The translations under genes were made by a program, and so were the position numbers. Shown here piece by piece: positions 30,830 through 39,958 of a DNA stretch of 64,000 nucleotides (positions are counted from its first letter, which is position 1; every line of letters begins with the position of its first letter). Origin of the DNA: Nostoc sp. FACHB-110 (GTDB taxonomy: Bacteria > Cyanobacteriota > Cyanobacteriia > Cyanobacteriales > Nostocaceae). The notes beneath the pieces were generated by a model. It searched no databases and had not been told where the DNA came from. It worked only from the letters and a program-made list of their open reading frames with translations. The stretch covers positions 62,001 to 126,000 of the forward strand of contig NZ_JACJRU010000013.1 of assembly GCF_014697425.1 (NCBI RefSeq), given 5' to 3'.

Positions 30830-30953
30830 TATTTGGCTGATTGATCTAGGTCTGTCAGCTAAAACACGCCCTGTTATCATTGTGTCTCGCTATGACCTAC
30901 CCAAGCGATCGCATAAAGCCAAAGACTGCTCTAAGCTGCACAAAATACTTTAA
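30810..30953 (+). pseudogene. Truncated MazF/PemK endoribonuclease toxin
   Basis: A 47-codon frame starting MNPKQGDIWLIDLG and continuing AKTRPVIIVSRYDLP, the first two strands of the MazF/PemK fold (GDIWxxDLG and RPVIIVSR). After a HIP1 site (GCGATCGC, about 30905-30912) the sequence no longer resembles MazF and stops at 30953, less than half of the usual 110 or so residues. The conserved Thr and the C-terminal half are missing, so it should be inactive. It ends four bases inside the convergent antitoxin gene at 30950-31156. Confidence 0.75.
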
Positions 30954-31156
30954 GCTTTATTAGACAAGTTTTCAGTTTGTGTCGATTGCAATGATGTTTC
31001 CAAGCGTCGCTTAATTGGAAGTTTTATAACTTTATGTCCGTGAGCTATCTGTTTTTTGCGTAGATCATTAAAGATTGCATTCAAATTATAGTTCAATGAT
31101 TTAGCGTATTCTTCTCTGTACTGGTGAATTTCTTCTAGGATTTCATCTTTATACAT
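30950..31156 (-). CDS. Antitoxin of the adjacent PIN toxin
   Basis: A 68-residue protein starting MYKDEILEEIHQYREEYAKS, with LNAIFNDLRKKQIAHGHKVI and IKLPIKRR. This pattern (a helical N-terminus with a FxDLRxxQ helix, then a basic tail) is recurrent in cyanobacteria immediately next to PIN-domain toxins. It starts three bases behind the stop of the PIN gene, in the less common order toxin first, antitoxin second. Its 3' end overlaps the decayed mazF frame on the opposite strand by four bases. Confidence 0.68.
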   Translation of the reverse strand: MYKDEILEEIHQYREEYAKSLNYNLNAIFNDLRKKQIAHGHKVIKLPIKRRLETSLQSTQTENLSNKA

Positions 31157-31159
31157 ATT

Positions 31160-31648
31160 TTATTCTCCTACAATGTCATATCCCATCAATTCATAAGGTG
31201 TGCAAATGATGGGTAACTCATATCCAAGTTCAGAGCTAATTTGTGATAATTTTTTCTGGATTTGGGCGTTTGCCATGTGCTTACAGTTCCATGTTAACAA
31301 GTAGTCCAAACCATAAACTGTTGCTAATGCTATATGTAAAGCATCATTAGAGGCTTTGGGTGGTAAGTTACTCTGCTGTAAAAACTCCTGTGCAAGTTCT
31401 CTAGTTTCTTCTGTGAGATCGAGAAAGGGGAGAGATTGTAACAAATTTAACCTTTGAGCAGCGATCGCTGCATCTCCTCTGGCTGCTTCATCCTCTACAA
31501 TCTCAGAAGCATACAGCACAAAAGAATTACGACGAATATTCCACCAATCTTGGGTAATTTTCATGTTTGCTGCCAGAATCAAATTGTCTGTTGATCTGGC
31601 AGTTAAATATCCCAAAATACTAGTTTCAATATAAACAGTTTCGCTCAC
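31160..31648 (-). CDS. PIN-domain toxin (VapC-like)
   Basis: A 162-residue PIN ribonuclease. MSETVYIETSILGYL supplies the first acidic site (Glu in place of the more common Asp). SEIVEDEAARGD carries the second acid, ASNDALHIALATVYGLDYLLTWN the third, and NCKHMAN follows. The length is slightly over that of short VapC proteins, as in this cyanobacterial subfamily. It is paired with the 68-residue antitoxin gene three bases downstream. The target RNA is unknown. All catalytic positions are present, so the pair is probably functional. Confidence 0.85.
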   Translation of the reverse strand: MSETVYIETSILGYLTARSTDNLILAANMKITQDWWNIRRNSFVLYASEIVEDEAARGDAAIAAQRLNLLQSLPFLDLTEETRELAQEFLQQSNLPPKASNDALHIALATVYGLDYLLTWNCKHMANAQIQKKLSQISSELGYELPIICTPYELMGYDIVGE

Positions 31649-31688
31649 AGGAATATCTGAAATTATTTATCGATAACATACCGTGCTG

Positions 31689-31773
31689 AGTGCTGAGTAA
31701 GAAAAAGAGTACTCAGCACTTTCGTACCCGGTAAATGCCCTGCCCCTTGCGATGCACTGAGCTTGTCGAAGTG
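31689..31773. repeat. Inverted repeat plus CTTCGACAAGCTCAG palindrome
   Basis: A perfect 11-base stem (AGTGCTGAGTA/TACTCAGCACT, 31689-31699 and 31710-31720) is followed by CACTGAGCTTGTCGAAGTG at 31755-31773. The latter is identical to 58963-58981 inside composite repeat copy B. It lies between thrS and the PIN gene, both leftward, and could help end the thrS transcript. Confidence 0.7.
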
Positions 31774-31816
31774 TGGGCGGTCTTTTAACTCAGCACTTTC
31801 AACTCAGCACTCTTCA

Positions 31817-33658
31817 TTAGAAGTTATCGAAATTAGCGATCGCATCCTGCAATTTCTGTATCACTTCATCTACAGAAATTGCGCCTAATTCCCCAGAAGC
31901 GCGGGTACGAATACTTAAGGAGTTGGTTTCCACTTCTTTTGCACCTACCACTGCCATGACTGGTATTTTATCTTTTTCGGCGTTGCGGATTAATTTACCC
32001 AAGCGATCGCCACTGGTGTCAACTTCTGCACGGATACCCAAAGCTTGCATTTTTGCCACTACAGATTTAGCAAAATCTAGCTGTGCATCACTGACAGATA
32101 GCAATCGCACTTGCACAGGTGCTAACCACAAGGGAAAATCACCTGCATATTCTTCAATTAATATCCCAATCAGTCGTTCTAAGGAACCGAAAGGTGCGCG
32201 GTGAATCATCACCGGACGTTTGCGCGAACCATCTTCAGCAACGTACTCTAAATCAAAACGTTCTGGTAAGTTGTAGTCAACTTGCACAGTTCCTAATTGC
32301 CATTCTCTTTCCAACGCATCTTTAAAGATAAAGTCCAGCTTCGGCCCGTAAAATGCCGCTTCCCCAATACCTTCAAAATGTTCCATTCCTAACTGTTGAA
32401 CAGCGCGGCGAATTGCACCTTCGGCTTTATCCCAAACTTCATCGCCACCAATATATTTATCACTCGCAGGGTCACGGAAACTCAGTCTAGCTTTGAAGTT
32501 CTTGAGTTGCAGTTTATTGAACACCGATAAAATCAAATCCACCACATTGAGGAATTCGCTATCGAGTTGTTCTGGGGTGACAAACAAGTGCGAGTCATCC
32601 ACAGTAAAACCGCGCACTCTAGTTAAACCGCCTAATTCTCCTGACTGTTCATAGCGGTAAACAGTACCAAATTCGGCCAAGCGCATCGGTAGTTCCCGAT
32701 AAGAGCGCAATTCACTCTTATATATTTGGATGTGGAAGGGACAGTTCATTGGCTTCATGACAAAGCCTTGCTCAAGTGCGGCGGCGGCTTCATCCTCAGC
32801 CATCAAAGGAAACATATCTTCCTTATACTTTTGCCAGTGGCCGGAGGTTTTAAATAAATCCACCCTAGCAATGTGGGGAGTGACTACAGGTAAATAGCCA
32901 CGCTTGAGTTGTTCTTGCTTGAGGAAGTCTTCTAAGATACTCCGCAATAAAGTGCCTTTGGGAGTCCACAATGGTAAACCCGGCCCCACTAAGTCGGAGA
33001 AGATAAATAATCCCAATTCTTTGCCGAGTTTGCGATGGTCACGGCGCTGTGCTTCTTCTTTGCGGCGTTTATATTCAGCTAGTTGTTCTGGAGTTTCCCA
33101 AGCAGTACCGTAAATGCGCTGTAGTTGTGCTTTGGTTTCATCCCCACGCCAATATGCACCCGCAACGCTTTCTAAATCTATGGCTTTGGGGTTTAATTCT
33201 TGAGTATTTTCCACATGAGGCCCGGCACACAAATCCCACCATTGATCACCCAAGTGATAAATAGTAATGGGTTCTTTTAAATCTGCCAGAATTTCTAATT
33301 TATAAGGTTCGTTGATTTCCTTAATGCGGCGTTCGGCTTCTTCCCGGCTGACTTCTTCTCTAATTACTGGCAATTTGCGATTAATAATCTTAGCCATCTC
33401 TTTTTGGATGGCTTTGAGGTCTTTGTCAGTAAATGGCTCTGGACTGTCGAAGTCGTAATAAAATCCATTTTCAATCCAGGGGCCGATTGTCACTTGCGCC
33501 TTGGGAAACAGCTTCTGCACTGCCATTGCCATCACATGAGAAGTTGTGTGGCGAATCTTTTTTAAAGTCTCTGATTCGCTGGTACGGGGTAAAGAAATTT
33601 TTTCTGGTTGTGCTGCTTGATGCAGATTTTGATTAGGCGACATTGGCTGCTGAACCAT
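31817..33658 (-). CDS. thrS: Threonyl-tRNA synthetase
   Basis: A class II aminoacyl-tRNA synthetase, 613 residues from the ATG giving MVQQPMSPNQNLH; a further in-frame ATG lies at 33724. Motif 1 and the editing-type second domain begin at SETLKKIRHTTSHVMAMAVQ. The catalytic core shows GLPLWTPKGTLLR, MNCPFHIQIYKSELRSYREL, ELGGLTRVRGFTVDDSHLF and HRAPFGSLERLIGILIEEYA, followed by the anticodon-binding domain. The N-terminal TGS domain of the E. coli enzyme is absent. It should be an essential housekeeping gene unless a second thrS exists. Confidence 0.95.
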   Translation of the reverse strand: MVQQPMSPNQNLHQAAQPEKISLPRTSESETLKKIRHTTSHVMAMAVQKLFPKAQVTIGPWIENGFYYDFDSPEPFTDKDLKAIQKEMAKIINRKLPVIREEVSREEAERRIKEINEPYKLEILADLKEPITIYHLGDQWWDLCAGPHVENTQELNPKAIDLESVAGAYWRGDETKAQLQRIYGTAWETPEQLAEYKRRKEEAQRRDHRKLGKELGLFIFSDLVGPGLPLWTPKGTLLRSILEDFLKQEQLKRGYLPVVTPHIARVDLFKTSGHWQKYKEDMFPLMAEDEAAAALEQGFVMKPMNCPFHIQIYKSELRSYRELPMRLAEFGTVYRYEQSGELGGLTRVRGFTVDDSHLFVTPEQLDSEFLNVVDLILSVFNKLQLKNFKARLSFRDPASDKYIGGDEVWDKAEGAIRRAVQQLGMEHFEGIGEAAFYGPKLDFIFKDALEREWQLGTVQVDYNLPERFDLEYVAEDGSRKRPVMIHRAPFGSLERLIGILIEEYAGDFPLWLAPVQVRLLSVSDAQLDFAKSVVAKMQALGIRAEVDTSGDRLGKLIRNAEKDKIPVMAVVGAKEVETNSLSIRTRASGELGAISVDEVIQKLQDAIANFDNF

Positions 33659-34025
33659 TGGCGAAGTAATTGCAAAAAGTAATTTATTAGTTAAAATGCT
33701 GAAAAGCTTACCCAAATATAACATAGGGTTATATTTCAGCTTGACGGACTTTTAGCTGTCCTGGATGCACTCTAGCATTGTATGAAGTGTGAAGTCTGAA
33801 GTATGAAAGTTAATCTTAGCTTGCAGACTGTGTTTTCTTTTATCTACAGTCTTTGGCTAAATTTTTTAGGGTAAATACATCATACCCTGATTCTTAAAAT
33901 TTGAATTTCGTGACTATTATGACAGATTTTTTTTACTATCTTTCTGGGGACATAGCATACAATAATGTTAAGTTTTGTAAAAAATGTTAATATTAATAAG
34001 AAAAATAGAAGTATCCTTCATAGCT
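33659..34025. other. Spacer with heptamer repeat between thrS and DUF2605 gene
   Basis: No gene found. 33784-33804 holds three 7-base units (GAAGTGT, GAAGTCT, GAAGTAT) like those at 28763-28790. The rest is AT-rich and must carry the promoters of both divergent genes. Confidence 0.55.
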
Positions 34026-34343
34026 ATGCAAGACTCAAATTTACCAGGGACTGAGTTGCTGAAAACAGTCTTAGAGCCTTTGTTAGAAGACTTTGACTAT
34101 TGGTTTGGGCGATCGCGCAATCTTTTAGAAACTGAGCAACTCTCATTTATGAGTCATCAAGAACAATCTGACCTGCTGTTACGAGTCAAGCAAGCACAAG
34201 CAGAATTAAACACAGCAAAGATGCTATTCGCCGCCACTGATCAACAAGTCGGAATTGACATGACAACTTTAGCTCCTTGGCATCAATTGGTGACACAATG
34301 CTGGAATGTAGCTATGAGATTCCATCGAGAAAAAGAAGGATAA
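34026..34343 (+). CDS. DUF2605 family protein
   Basis: 106 residues from the ATG giving MQDSNLPGTELLKTVLEPLL; a frame extending 14 codons upstream is unlikely. The sequence LEDFDYWFGRSRNLLETEQLSFMS and the tail ending WHQLVTQCWNVAMRF match DUF2605, a cyanobacteria-specific small helical family. It is regularly found next to a DUF2973 membrane protein gene, as here (255 bases downstream). Function is unknown. Confidence 0.82.
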   Translation: MQDSNLPGTELLKTVLEPLLEDFDYWFGRSRNLLETEQLSFMSHQEQSDLLLRVKQAQAELNTAKMLFAATDQQVGIDMTTLAPWHQLVTQCWNVAMRFHREKEG

Positions 34344-34597
34344 AGTCAAGCAGCTAATTTTCCTAGCGATAGAGGAAATAATTTGCATAGATACTATAGA
34401 ATCCTTAATAAAATTTTTATTAACAAATAATGTATCGTATGCTACCGTAGATTGAATAGCCTTGACAAATTTTTCTAAATAAATCATATAGGCGCACCAA
34501 AAAGTGCGTTAGACATTTACACCCGCTGCAATTCCCAACATCAGCGAAGCTTTTCAGTATAAGGTTTTTAAACTTGCTGCCCCTGGAGGAAATCCCT

Positions 34598-34912
34598 ATG
34601 TTGCACCTACTTTACATTCTGGCTTTTACTGTTCTTGCTTGTATCGCGGTTGCTAATTTAATTCGCAACTTGATCATGTTTAGTTTTGACCGAGAGCGAA
34701 GTTATCCAGCGAGAACTTCAGCGATGGGTAATCAAGGTTATGTTTCATCTAAAAAACAAGTACCCCATCCAGAATTATTAGATAGCGCAGGCAATTTAAT
34801 TAAAGAACCACTTTTGGTTATGCGCTCAATTAATGTTGAAGATGCTCGGCAACAGTTAGATGCTATTTATGAAGCTTCTCCAGGACAAAAAAGTGAAAAT
34901 CATGAAAAGTAG
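34598..34912 (+). CDS. DUF2973 family membrane protein
   Basis: 105 residues, taking the ATG after a GGAGGAA-type site (MLHLLYILAFTVLACIAVAN). One N-terminal membrane span (residues 3-22) is followed by a cytoplasmic part with VPHPELLDSAGNLIKEPLLVMRSINVEDAR, the DUF2973 signature. It pairs with the DUF2605 gene upstream, which suggests a joint thylakoid or plasma-membrane function that has not been established. Confidence 0.82.
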   Translation: MLHLLYILAFTVLACIAVANLIRNLIMFSFDRERSYPARTSAMGNQGYVSSKKQVPHPELLDSAGNLIKEPLLVMRSINVEDARQQLDAIYEASPGQKSENHEK

Positions 34913-35034
34913 GGAGTAGGGAGTAGGGGCTAGCGACTAGGTATTTATAGCTAAAGCAACACAAAAGTATAAAATTTGAACTTCTAACACCTAACCTCTA
35001 GCCTCTAGCCTCATTAATACTTCATATTATTTGA

Positions 35035-37320
35035 TTAAGCTTCGATAACTACTCGGAGATTGCCACGTTTTTTAGCTACGCGGCAGGCAGTAGTATTACC
35101 AGAACGCTCGAATTCTAAATCTAAAATAGTTGTGCCTACTCGCAAATTGTGGAAACAGAGATGATTAATCGACTCTGGTAAAGCGGGGTCGATAATTCGT
35201 AAGCAGTTATTTTGCGCGTCAGGTACTAAATTAACAATCATTTGCAGCAATTGGAAGACACTACCAGTTGCCCAAGCTTGCGGTGTACAAGCAACGGGAT
35301 ATTGTACAGGGGCATTGTCACCATTGCGTTCATAACCGCAAAACAGTTCGGGAGGGCGTTGATAAGGTTGCGCGCTTGTCATATCGAATATGCCTTGAAA
35401 AAGTTCCAAAGCTTGATCGATTAAACCGAGCGATCGCAACCCTATAGCAATCAAAGAGTTATCATGAGGCCAAACAGAACCAATGTGATAACCCATCGGA
35501 TTGTAAGCTGGCGATAAACTGCTTAAAGTCCGAATTCCCCAACCATTAAACATATCGGGGGCGCGTAACCTTTCGGCCACACTGTAGGCTTTTTCTGGGG
35601 TAAAGATGCCCAAGTGTAAACAATGACCAGGGTTAGATGTAATACTATCTACTTGTTTGCCCTCGCCATCTAAAGCTAAGGCACAAAAATCTTGGTCTTC
35701 CATCCAAAAATCTTGATTAAACCGCACCTTCAGATTTTTGGCTTCTTCTTGCCAACGGTCTGCTAAATCTAAGCGCTTCTTCATTCTGGCAATTTCAGCT
35801 AGGCGGATTTTAGCAGCATAAACATAAGCTTGGACTTCACACAAAGCAATCGGGCCGTTAGCTAAATCTCCCTTACGGTCAACAATACAATCGCCTGAGT
35901 CCTTCCAACCTTGGTTAGCTAAACCGCGCTTAGATCGGCGATAGTAACTAAGATAGCCAGTATCTGGCAGATTGCGGTCAATCCACTCCATCGCCGCTAA
36001 AGCATTTGGCCAAAGTTGTTCTAAGATTTCGTGATCATTCGTCCAACTGTAGTATTCTGCGTACAGTATTAACCACAAAGGTGTAGCATCAACAGTGCCG
36101 TAATAAGGTGTATGGGGAATTTCTTGACAACGGGCCATTTCTCCTAAACGTAATTCGTGCAGAATCTTACCTGGTTCTTCTTCACGCCAATCATCATCAA
36201 CTTTTCCTTGATATTCTGCCAATAACATCAAAGTTTCTTTAGCGATTTGCGAGTTTAACATCAAGGTTTGGGAAGCCGTAATAATCGAATCTCGTCCGAA
36301 CAACGCCGAAAACCAAGGTACACCAGCAGAAACAGTCTTGTACTTGCCAAAGGACTGACGTAACAAGTACATATCTTGTTCAGCGCGCTCAAGGACGCGA
36401 TTAAGTATGCTTTTGTCTGAGGTGATACGGGTAGTTTGTTGTACCCAATGTTGTTCTTCCATCAATTCTGCGGCTTTGGCTTGTCCTAGGGTAAAAGCTG
36501 CACTGACGGTAGAACTAGAGTTGTTGTTAGTGAATAAATTGATGCGGTAGCCAATTTTTTGAGTTTCATGGGATGCTAACTCTAACCGCCACACGGCTGT
36601 ATAACCTTTGAAGGAGTCTGGTAGGCGATGCTGGAATTGGATACGCGATTCCATGATTAAGCCATCTAGCCCTTGATAAGCTAATGTTAAAAATTCTTCT
36701 TTGTGTGTACCAGAGTAAGGTGAAACAGCCGTAGCCGCATCAACTGTGTGGTTTTCTTCGGGTGTTGGTTCTACTAAGCGTAAAATTTTACCGCGTTTAT
36801 CACGGTCATAGCCCCGCACTTCAAACAAATCCACAAAGTCTGCATCAAAGCTAATACTAAGTTCAAAACTAACGGTAGTTGTGCTGTAATTGGCGATTTC
36901 TATTTCTTCAAATAATGCGCCATTCAGGACAATTTCTCTACGTAATCCTACTGTATCGGCTTTGAGGCGATCGTCAATTTTGGGGTTGGTACACAAAACC
37001 GATAGGGAAAATCCTTTTTCGGCAGTGCTGCTGAGGAGTACAGGCGAGTGCCCTTCAATTTGTAATTCTAGACGATTGAGAAATCGTGTATCACAACAAA
37101 ACAATCCCATACTAGGATTGCCCTCATTCAGGGAACAGCCTGAAATGTTCCCCATCGTATCTGTAACTAAAAATAAATCATCATCTTTGACTGTGAGGGT
37201 GGGTTGTGGTCTTTCACTCACAACACAAGGCCACTCTGGAATAGGTAATTGTTCTGCTGGGATAAAAGTTTTTCCGTCCAAAGAAATTTTTTCCTGGTTA
37301 ATTTGCAAATCCGGTGTCAT
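35035..37320 (-). CDS. Amylo-alpha-1,6-glucosidase / glycogen-debranching-type protein
   Basis: 761 residues from the ATG giving MTPDLQINQEKISLDGKTF; the open frame reaches 37377. The N-terminal GDE_N domain (about 20-240; DDDLFLVTDTMGNISG, GLFCCDTRFLNRLELQ) is followed by a six-hairpin (alpha/alpha)6 glucosidase domain with FSALFGRDSIITASQTLML, YYGTVDATPLWLILY, WKDSGDCIVD and IGSVWPHDNSLIAIGL. Asp and Glu residues in these motifs are the likely catalytic acids. Expected to trim alpha-1,6 branches of glycogen or related glucans in the cytoplasm. A strong hairpin lies in the leader. Confidence 0.85.
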   Translation of the reverse strand: MTPDLQINQEKISLDGKTFIPAEQLPIPEWPCVVSERPQPTLTVKDDDLFLVTDTMGNISGCSLNEGNPSMGLFCCDTRFLNRLELQIEGHSPVLLSSTAEKGFSLSVLCTNPKIDDRLKADTVGLRREIVLNGALFEEIEIANYSTTTVSFELSISFDADFVDLFEVRGYDRDKRGKILRLVEPTPEENHTVDAATAVSPYSGTHKEEFLTLAYQGLDGLIMESRIQFQHRLPDSFKGYTAVWRLELASHETQKIGYRINLFTNNNSSSTVSAAFTLGQAKAAELMEEQHWVQQTTRITSDKSILNRVLERAEQDMYLLRQSFGKYKTVSAGVPWFSALFGRDSIITASQTLMLNSQIAKETLMLLAEYQGKVDDDWREEEPGKILHELRLGEMARCQEIPHTPYYGTVDATPLWLILYAEYYSWTNDHEILEQLWPNALAAMEWIDRNLPDTGYLSYYRRSKRGLANQGWKDSGDCIVDRKGDLANGPIALCEVQAYVYAAKIRLAEIARMKKRLDLADRWQEEAKNLKVRFNQDFWMEDQDFCALALDGEGKQVDSITSNPGHCLHLGIFTPEKAYSVAERLRAPDMFNGWGIRTLSSLSPAYNPMGYHIGSVWPHDNSLIAIGLRSLGLIDQALELFQGIFDMTSAQPYQRPPELFCGYERNGDNAPVQYPVACTPQAWATGSVFQLLQMIVNLVPDAQNNCLRIIDPALPESINHLCFHNLRVGTTILDLEFERSGNTTACRVAKKRGNLRVVIEA

Positions 37321-37382
37321 CAGGCAATATTCCGTGTACAAATCAAATAATTTGAGATTTTGGATTTTAGATTTCAAATTTC

Positions 37383-37428
37383 AGATTGACAACTTGCACC
37401 GACAAAAAGTAGGTGCAAGTTGTAATCT
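37383..37428 (-). promoter_or_regulatory. Hairpin in the leader of the debranching gene
   Basis: The stem ACAACTTGCACC/GGTGCAAGTTGT is perfect and extends to 17 pairs with one bulged base (outer AGATT/AATCT). It has an 11-base loop. It ends about 60 bases before the chosen start codon on the minus strand. The core CTTGCACC/GGTGCAAG also caps the composite repeats at 3530 and 58858. It may be an RNA structure affecting expression or a mobile palindrome remnant. Confidence 0.5.
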
Positions 37429-38254
37429 AACAAATCTTTATAAATTTATATTGTCTGAATTTAAAGTCAAGGCTGATAATAAAGGGTTTTTGGGAAAATT
37501 ACATCAATCTTGTTACATACTCTGGTGTGACTAGCTTTAACCCCTATTTTGAAGATCAATCTATTTACGAGGTAAGTCTTACTAGTGTTATGCCGTTTCA
37601 CTTGAAGTTTGATACAAATGGGTCGCAGGGGGCAGGCTGACAGGTGTAGGTTTTTTACTTTCTGCCCCAAAAACATTGATTGAGGGTGTAGGGGTTTAAG
37701 GGTGTGAGGGGAATGGAACTCTGATTAAATAGTGATTTTTAGAGTCGCTACTCATCACTGGGTTAAAAACCTAGACTTGTGAGAAAATTCTCCCCTTGCA
37801 CCCTGCTCCCTACACCCCTGCTAGGGTCTACACGGCAATTTTGGTTTGGTGAACTATTCGACTTGTGGTAATAGACTATGTAAAAAATGCTTCTATTCCC
37901 CATCTCAGCAAAATTATTTATGACACAAAAAAACCCTAGAGATATGGAGACTAATCAAAGCCATTCATAACTCTAGAGCTGTGTGTTTTAGGTCATAAAA
38001 AACTTCAAAACGTTTAAATTACTTACAAACGTATAATCCCATAAGTTCAAATCATCAAAGCAGATACGTAGATTAAATAAACAATGTTTTCTTAAATTAA
38101 ACTAAAGTTGAATTTTGCAATATTTACTGATGCTTGGACTATCACATTAGTGAGGAAATAATAACTGATGACCCGGATATGAGATAGGCGATCGCACCCA
38201 GCATCACCTAAAATCCATATTGTACAGTCGCAAACAAAACATCTGGAGAAGTGC
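37429..38254. other. Gene-free region upstream of the acyltransferase gene
   Basis: About 830 bases with no supported gene. Low-complexity cyanobacterial spacer text (CCCTACACCC, TAGGGTCTACAC) alternates with AT-rich sequence. One HIP1-like site is near 38189. No operator recognised. The right end supplies the start region of the acyltransferase gene (CTGGAGAA before TTG). Confidence 0.5.
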
Positions 38255-39643
38255 TTGCCTAAATCGATTCACTCCACACAACCACCATTAAAATTTATTC
38301 CCCAACGGTTCAACCCGCTAGCTCTCCAGATGATGCGATGGTTACTACCAATAGTGCTACGTTTTCGCACTCGACCTTGGTTAACCGCTGGAATTGTCAA
38401 AATTGAAGCCGAAAATACAGAGAGATTAGCCCAACTCTATCAACAATTCCAAGCAGGCAAAATCAGGTTTTTGTTAGCGTTTCGCCACCCAGAAGTTGAA
38501 GACCCCTTGTGTATGCTTTATTTGTTGTCGCGCATTCTTCCTAAAGTAGCGCGTCAGCAAAACATCCAGTTAAACGAACCACTTCATAGCTACTTTATGT
38601 ACGAACGAGGTATGACACTCTGGGCGGGAAATTGGTTGGGGTGGCTATTTTCGCGTGTTGGGGGTGTTCCAGTCCGGCGGGGTAGAAGAGTTGACCGAGT
38701 TGCGATTCAAACAGCGCGAGATTTATTTGCTAATGGCAAAATGCCGATCGCGGTGGCTCCAGAAGGTGGTACTAATGGTCATAGTGGCATTGTTAGTCCC
38801 TTAGAACCTGGTGTTGCTCAATTGGGTTTTTGGTGCGTGGAAGACTTACAAAAAGCCAACCGCACAGAAACAGTCTTAATTTTACCAATAGCTATTCAAT
38901 ACAGTTACGTTCAGCCACCTTGGGTGAAACTTAATTGGTTATTAAATCAACTAGAAACTGATAGCGGTTTATCAGTCCAATCAATTACCAATTCAGCAAT
39001 TAATAACCCAGCAGAATATCATCAACGCATTTGTCGCTTAGGCGAACATCTCATCACCGAGATGGAAGAATTTTATCGCCGCTTTTATCATCAAGACTTG
39101 CCAGAAATACCAGATCAAACATTAATTACCAGACTGCATCGCCTACTAAATACAGGCTTAACAGTTGCTGAACAATATTTTGGCATCCAAGCACAGGGAA
39201 ACTTTATTGACCGCTGTCGCCGTTTAGAAGAAGCAGGTTGGAATTACATTTACCGCGAAGACATTCCAGATATTCACGCACTACCACCATTAAAACGCGG
39301 ACTGGCAGATTGGATAGCAGAAGAAGCCGATTTGCGAATGCAGCATATGAGAATAGTCGAAAGTTTTGTCGCCATTACCGAAACTTATCTCCAAGAACAA
39401 CCAACTAGTGAAAGGTTGGCTGAGACGGCCTTACTCATGTATGATATGCTTTCGAGAATTAAAGAATCAACATTACCCGGAAGACCCCGTTTAGGTCTAC
39501 GACAAGTAAAAATCACCATAGGCGAACCAATCTCTGTCACTGAACGCTGGGAAAAATCGCAAAATAACCGTCACGCAGCTAGACAAGCCGCAAGTACATT
39601 AACCAATGATTTACATTTAGCATTGGAGAACTTGCTCAATTAA
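38255..39643 (+). CDS. PlsC-like phospholipid acyltransferase
   Basis: 462 residues, starting at TTG 38255 with CTGGAGAA about eight bases upstream. The acyltransferase signature H-x4-D appears as HPEVED in LLAFRHPEVEDPLC. The glycine-rich block GGVPVRRGRRVDRVAIQTAR and the VAPEGGTNGHSG motif follow (EGG in place of EGT). A C-terminal region of about 230 residues is helical and not part of PlsC. It probably acylates lysophosphatidate or a related lipid at the membrane, but substrate specificity is open. No operon partners. Confidence 0.82.
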   Translation: MPKSIHSTQPPLKFIPQRFNPLALQMMRWLLPIVLRFRTRPWLTAGIVKIEAENTERLAQLYQQFQAGKIRFLLAFRHPEVEDPLCMLYLLSRILPKVARQQNIQLNEPLHSYFMYERGMTLWAGNWLGWLFSRVGGVPVRRGRRVDRVAIQTARDLFANGKMPIAVAPEGGTNGHSGIVSPLEPGVAQLGFWCVEDLQKANRTETVLILPIAIQYSYVQPPWVKLNWLLNQLETDSGLSVQSITNSAINNPAEYHQRICRLGEHLITEMEEFYRRFYHQDLPEIPDQTLITRLHRLLNTGLTVAEQYFGIQAQGNFIDRCRRLEEAGWNYIYREDIPDIHALPPLKRGLADWIAEEADLRMQHMRIVESFVAITETYLQEQPTSERLAETALLMYDMLSRIKESTLPGRPRLGLRQVKITIGEPISVTERWEKSQNNRHAARQAASTLTNDLHLALENLLN

Positions 39644-39644
39644 T

Positions 39645-39773
39645 TTAGGCGAATGCACTGATGGGTAGGTGTATAAAACTACTTTTTACTTCTGTTACTT
39701 GATCAAAGCACGTCAGCATTCCAATTCCTGCGGATGCACCTGTGATCACAATGGTTTTGTTTGCAAAACTCAT
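39645..39773 (-). pseudogene. Remnant of a short-chain dehydrogenase gene
   Basis: A 42-codon frame starting MSFANKTIVITGASAGIG, the Rossmann TGxxxGxG nucleotide-binding motif of SDR enzymes (GASAGIG), then a sudden switch to MLTCFDQVTEVKSSFIHLP and a stop two bases past the acyltransferase stop. A complete SDR has about 250 residues, so the interior or the whole 3' part is lost. The C-terminal 22 residues may be a fused distal fragment of the same gene or unrelated sequence. Confidence 0.7.
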
Positions 39774-39958
39774 GATTTATATTTCTAATAACAAAAATGT
39801 GTTGATTATTTCTTTGTGTTAAAGATAAGTATTCAGGAGCCATAATTCAGGATTCAGAAGGGTTAAAAAATGAAGAGGAATATTTGAATAAATTAATTTA
39901 TTCTATTTATATACTTCTAAATTATGACTTCTGACTCCTGGGTGCTGAATTCTTACTG

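Noticed and set aside
36890..37534. 214-codon open frame opposite the debranching gene
   Set aside because: It lies wholly antisense to conserved coding sequence plus spacer, has no ribosome binding site, and its translation shows no domain.
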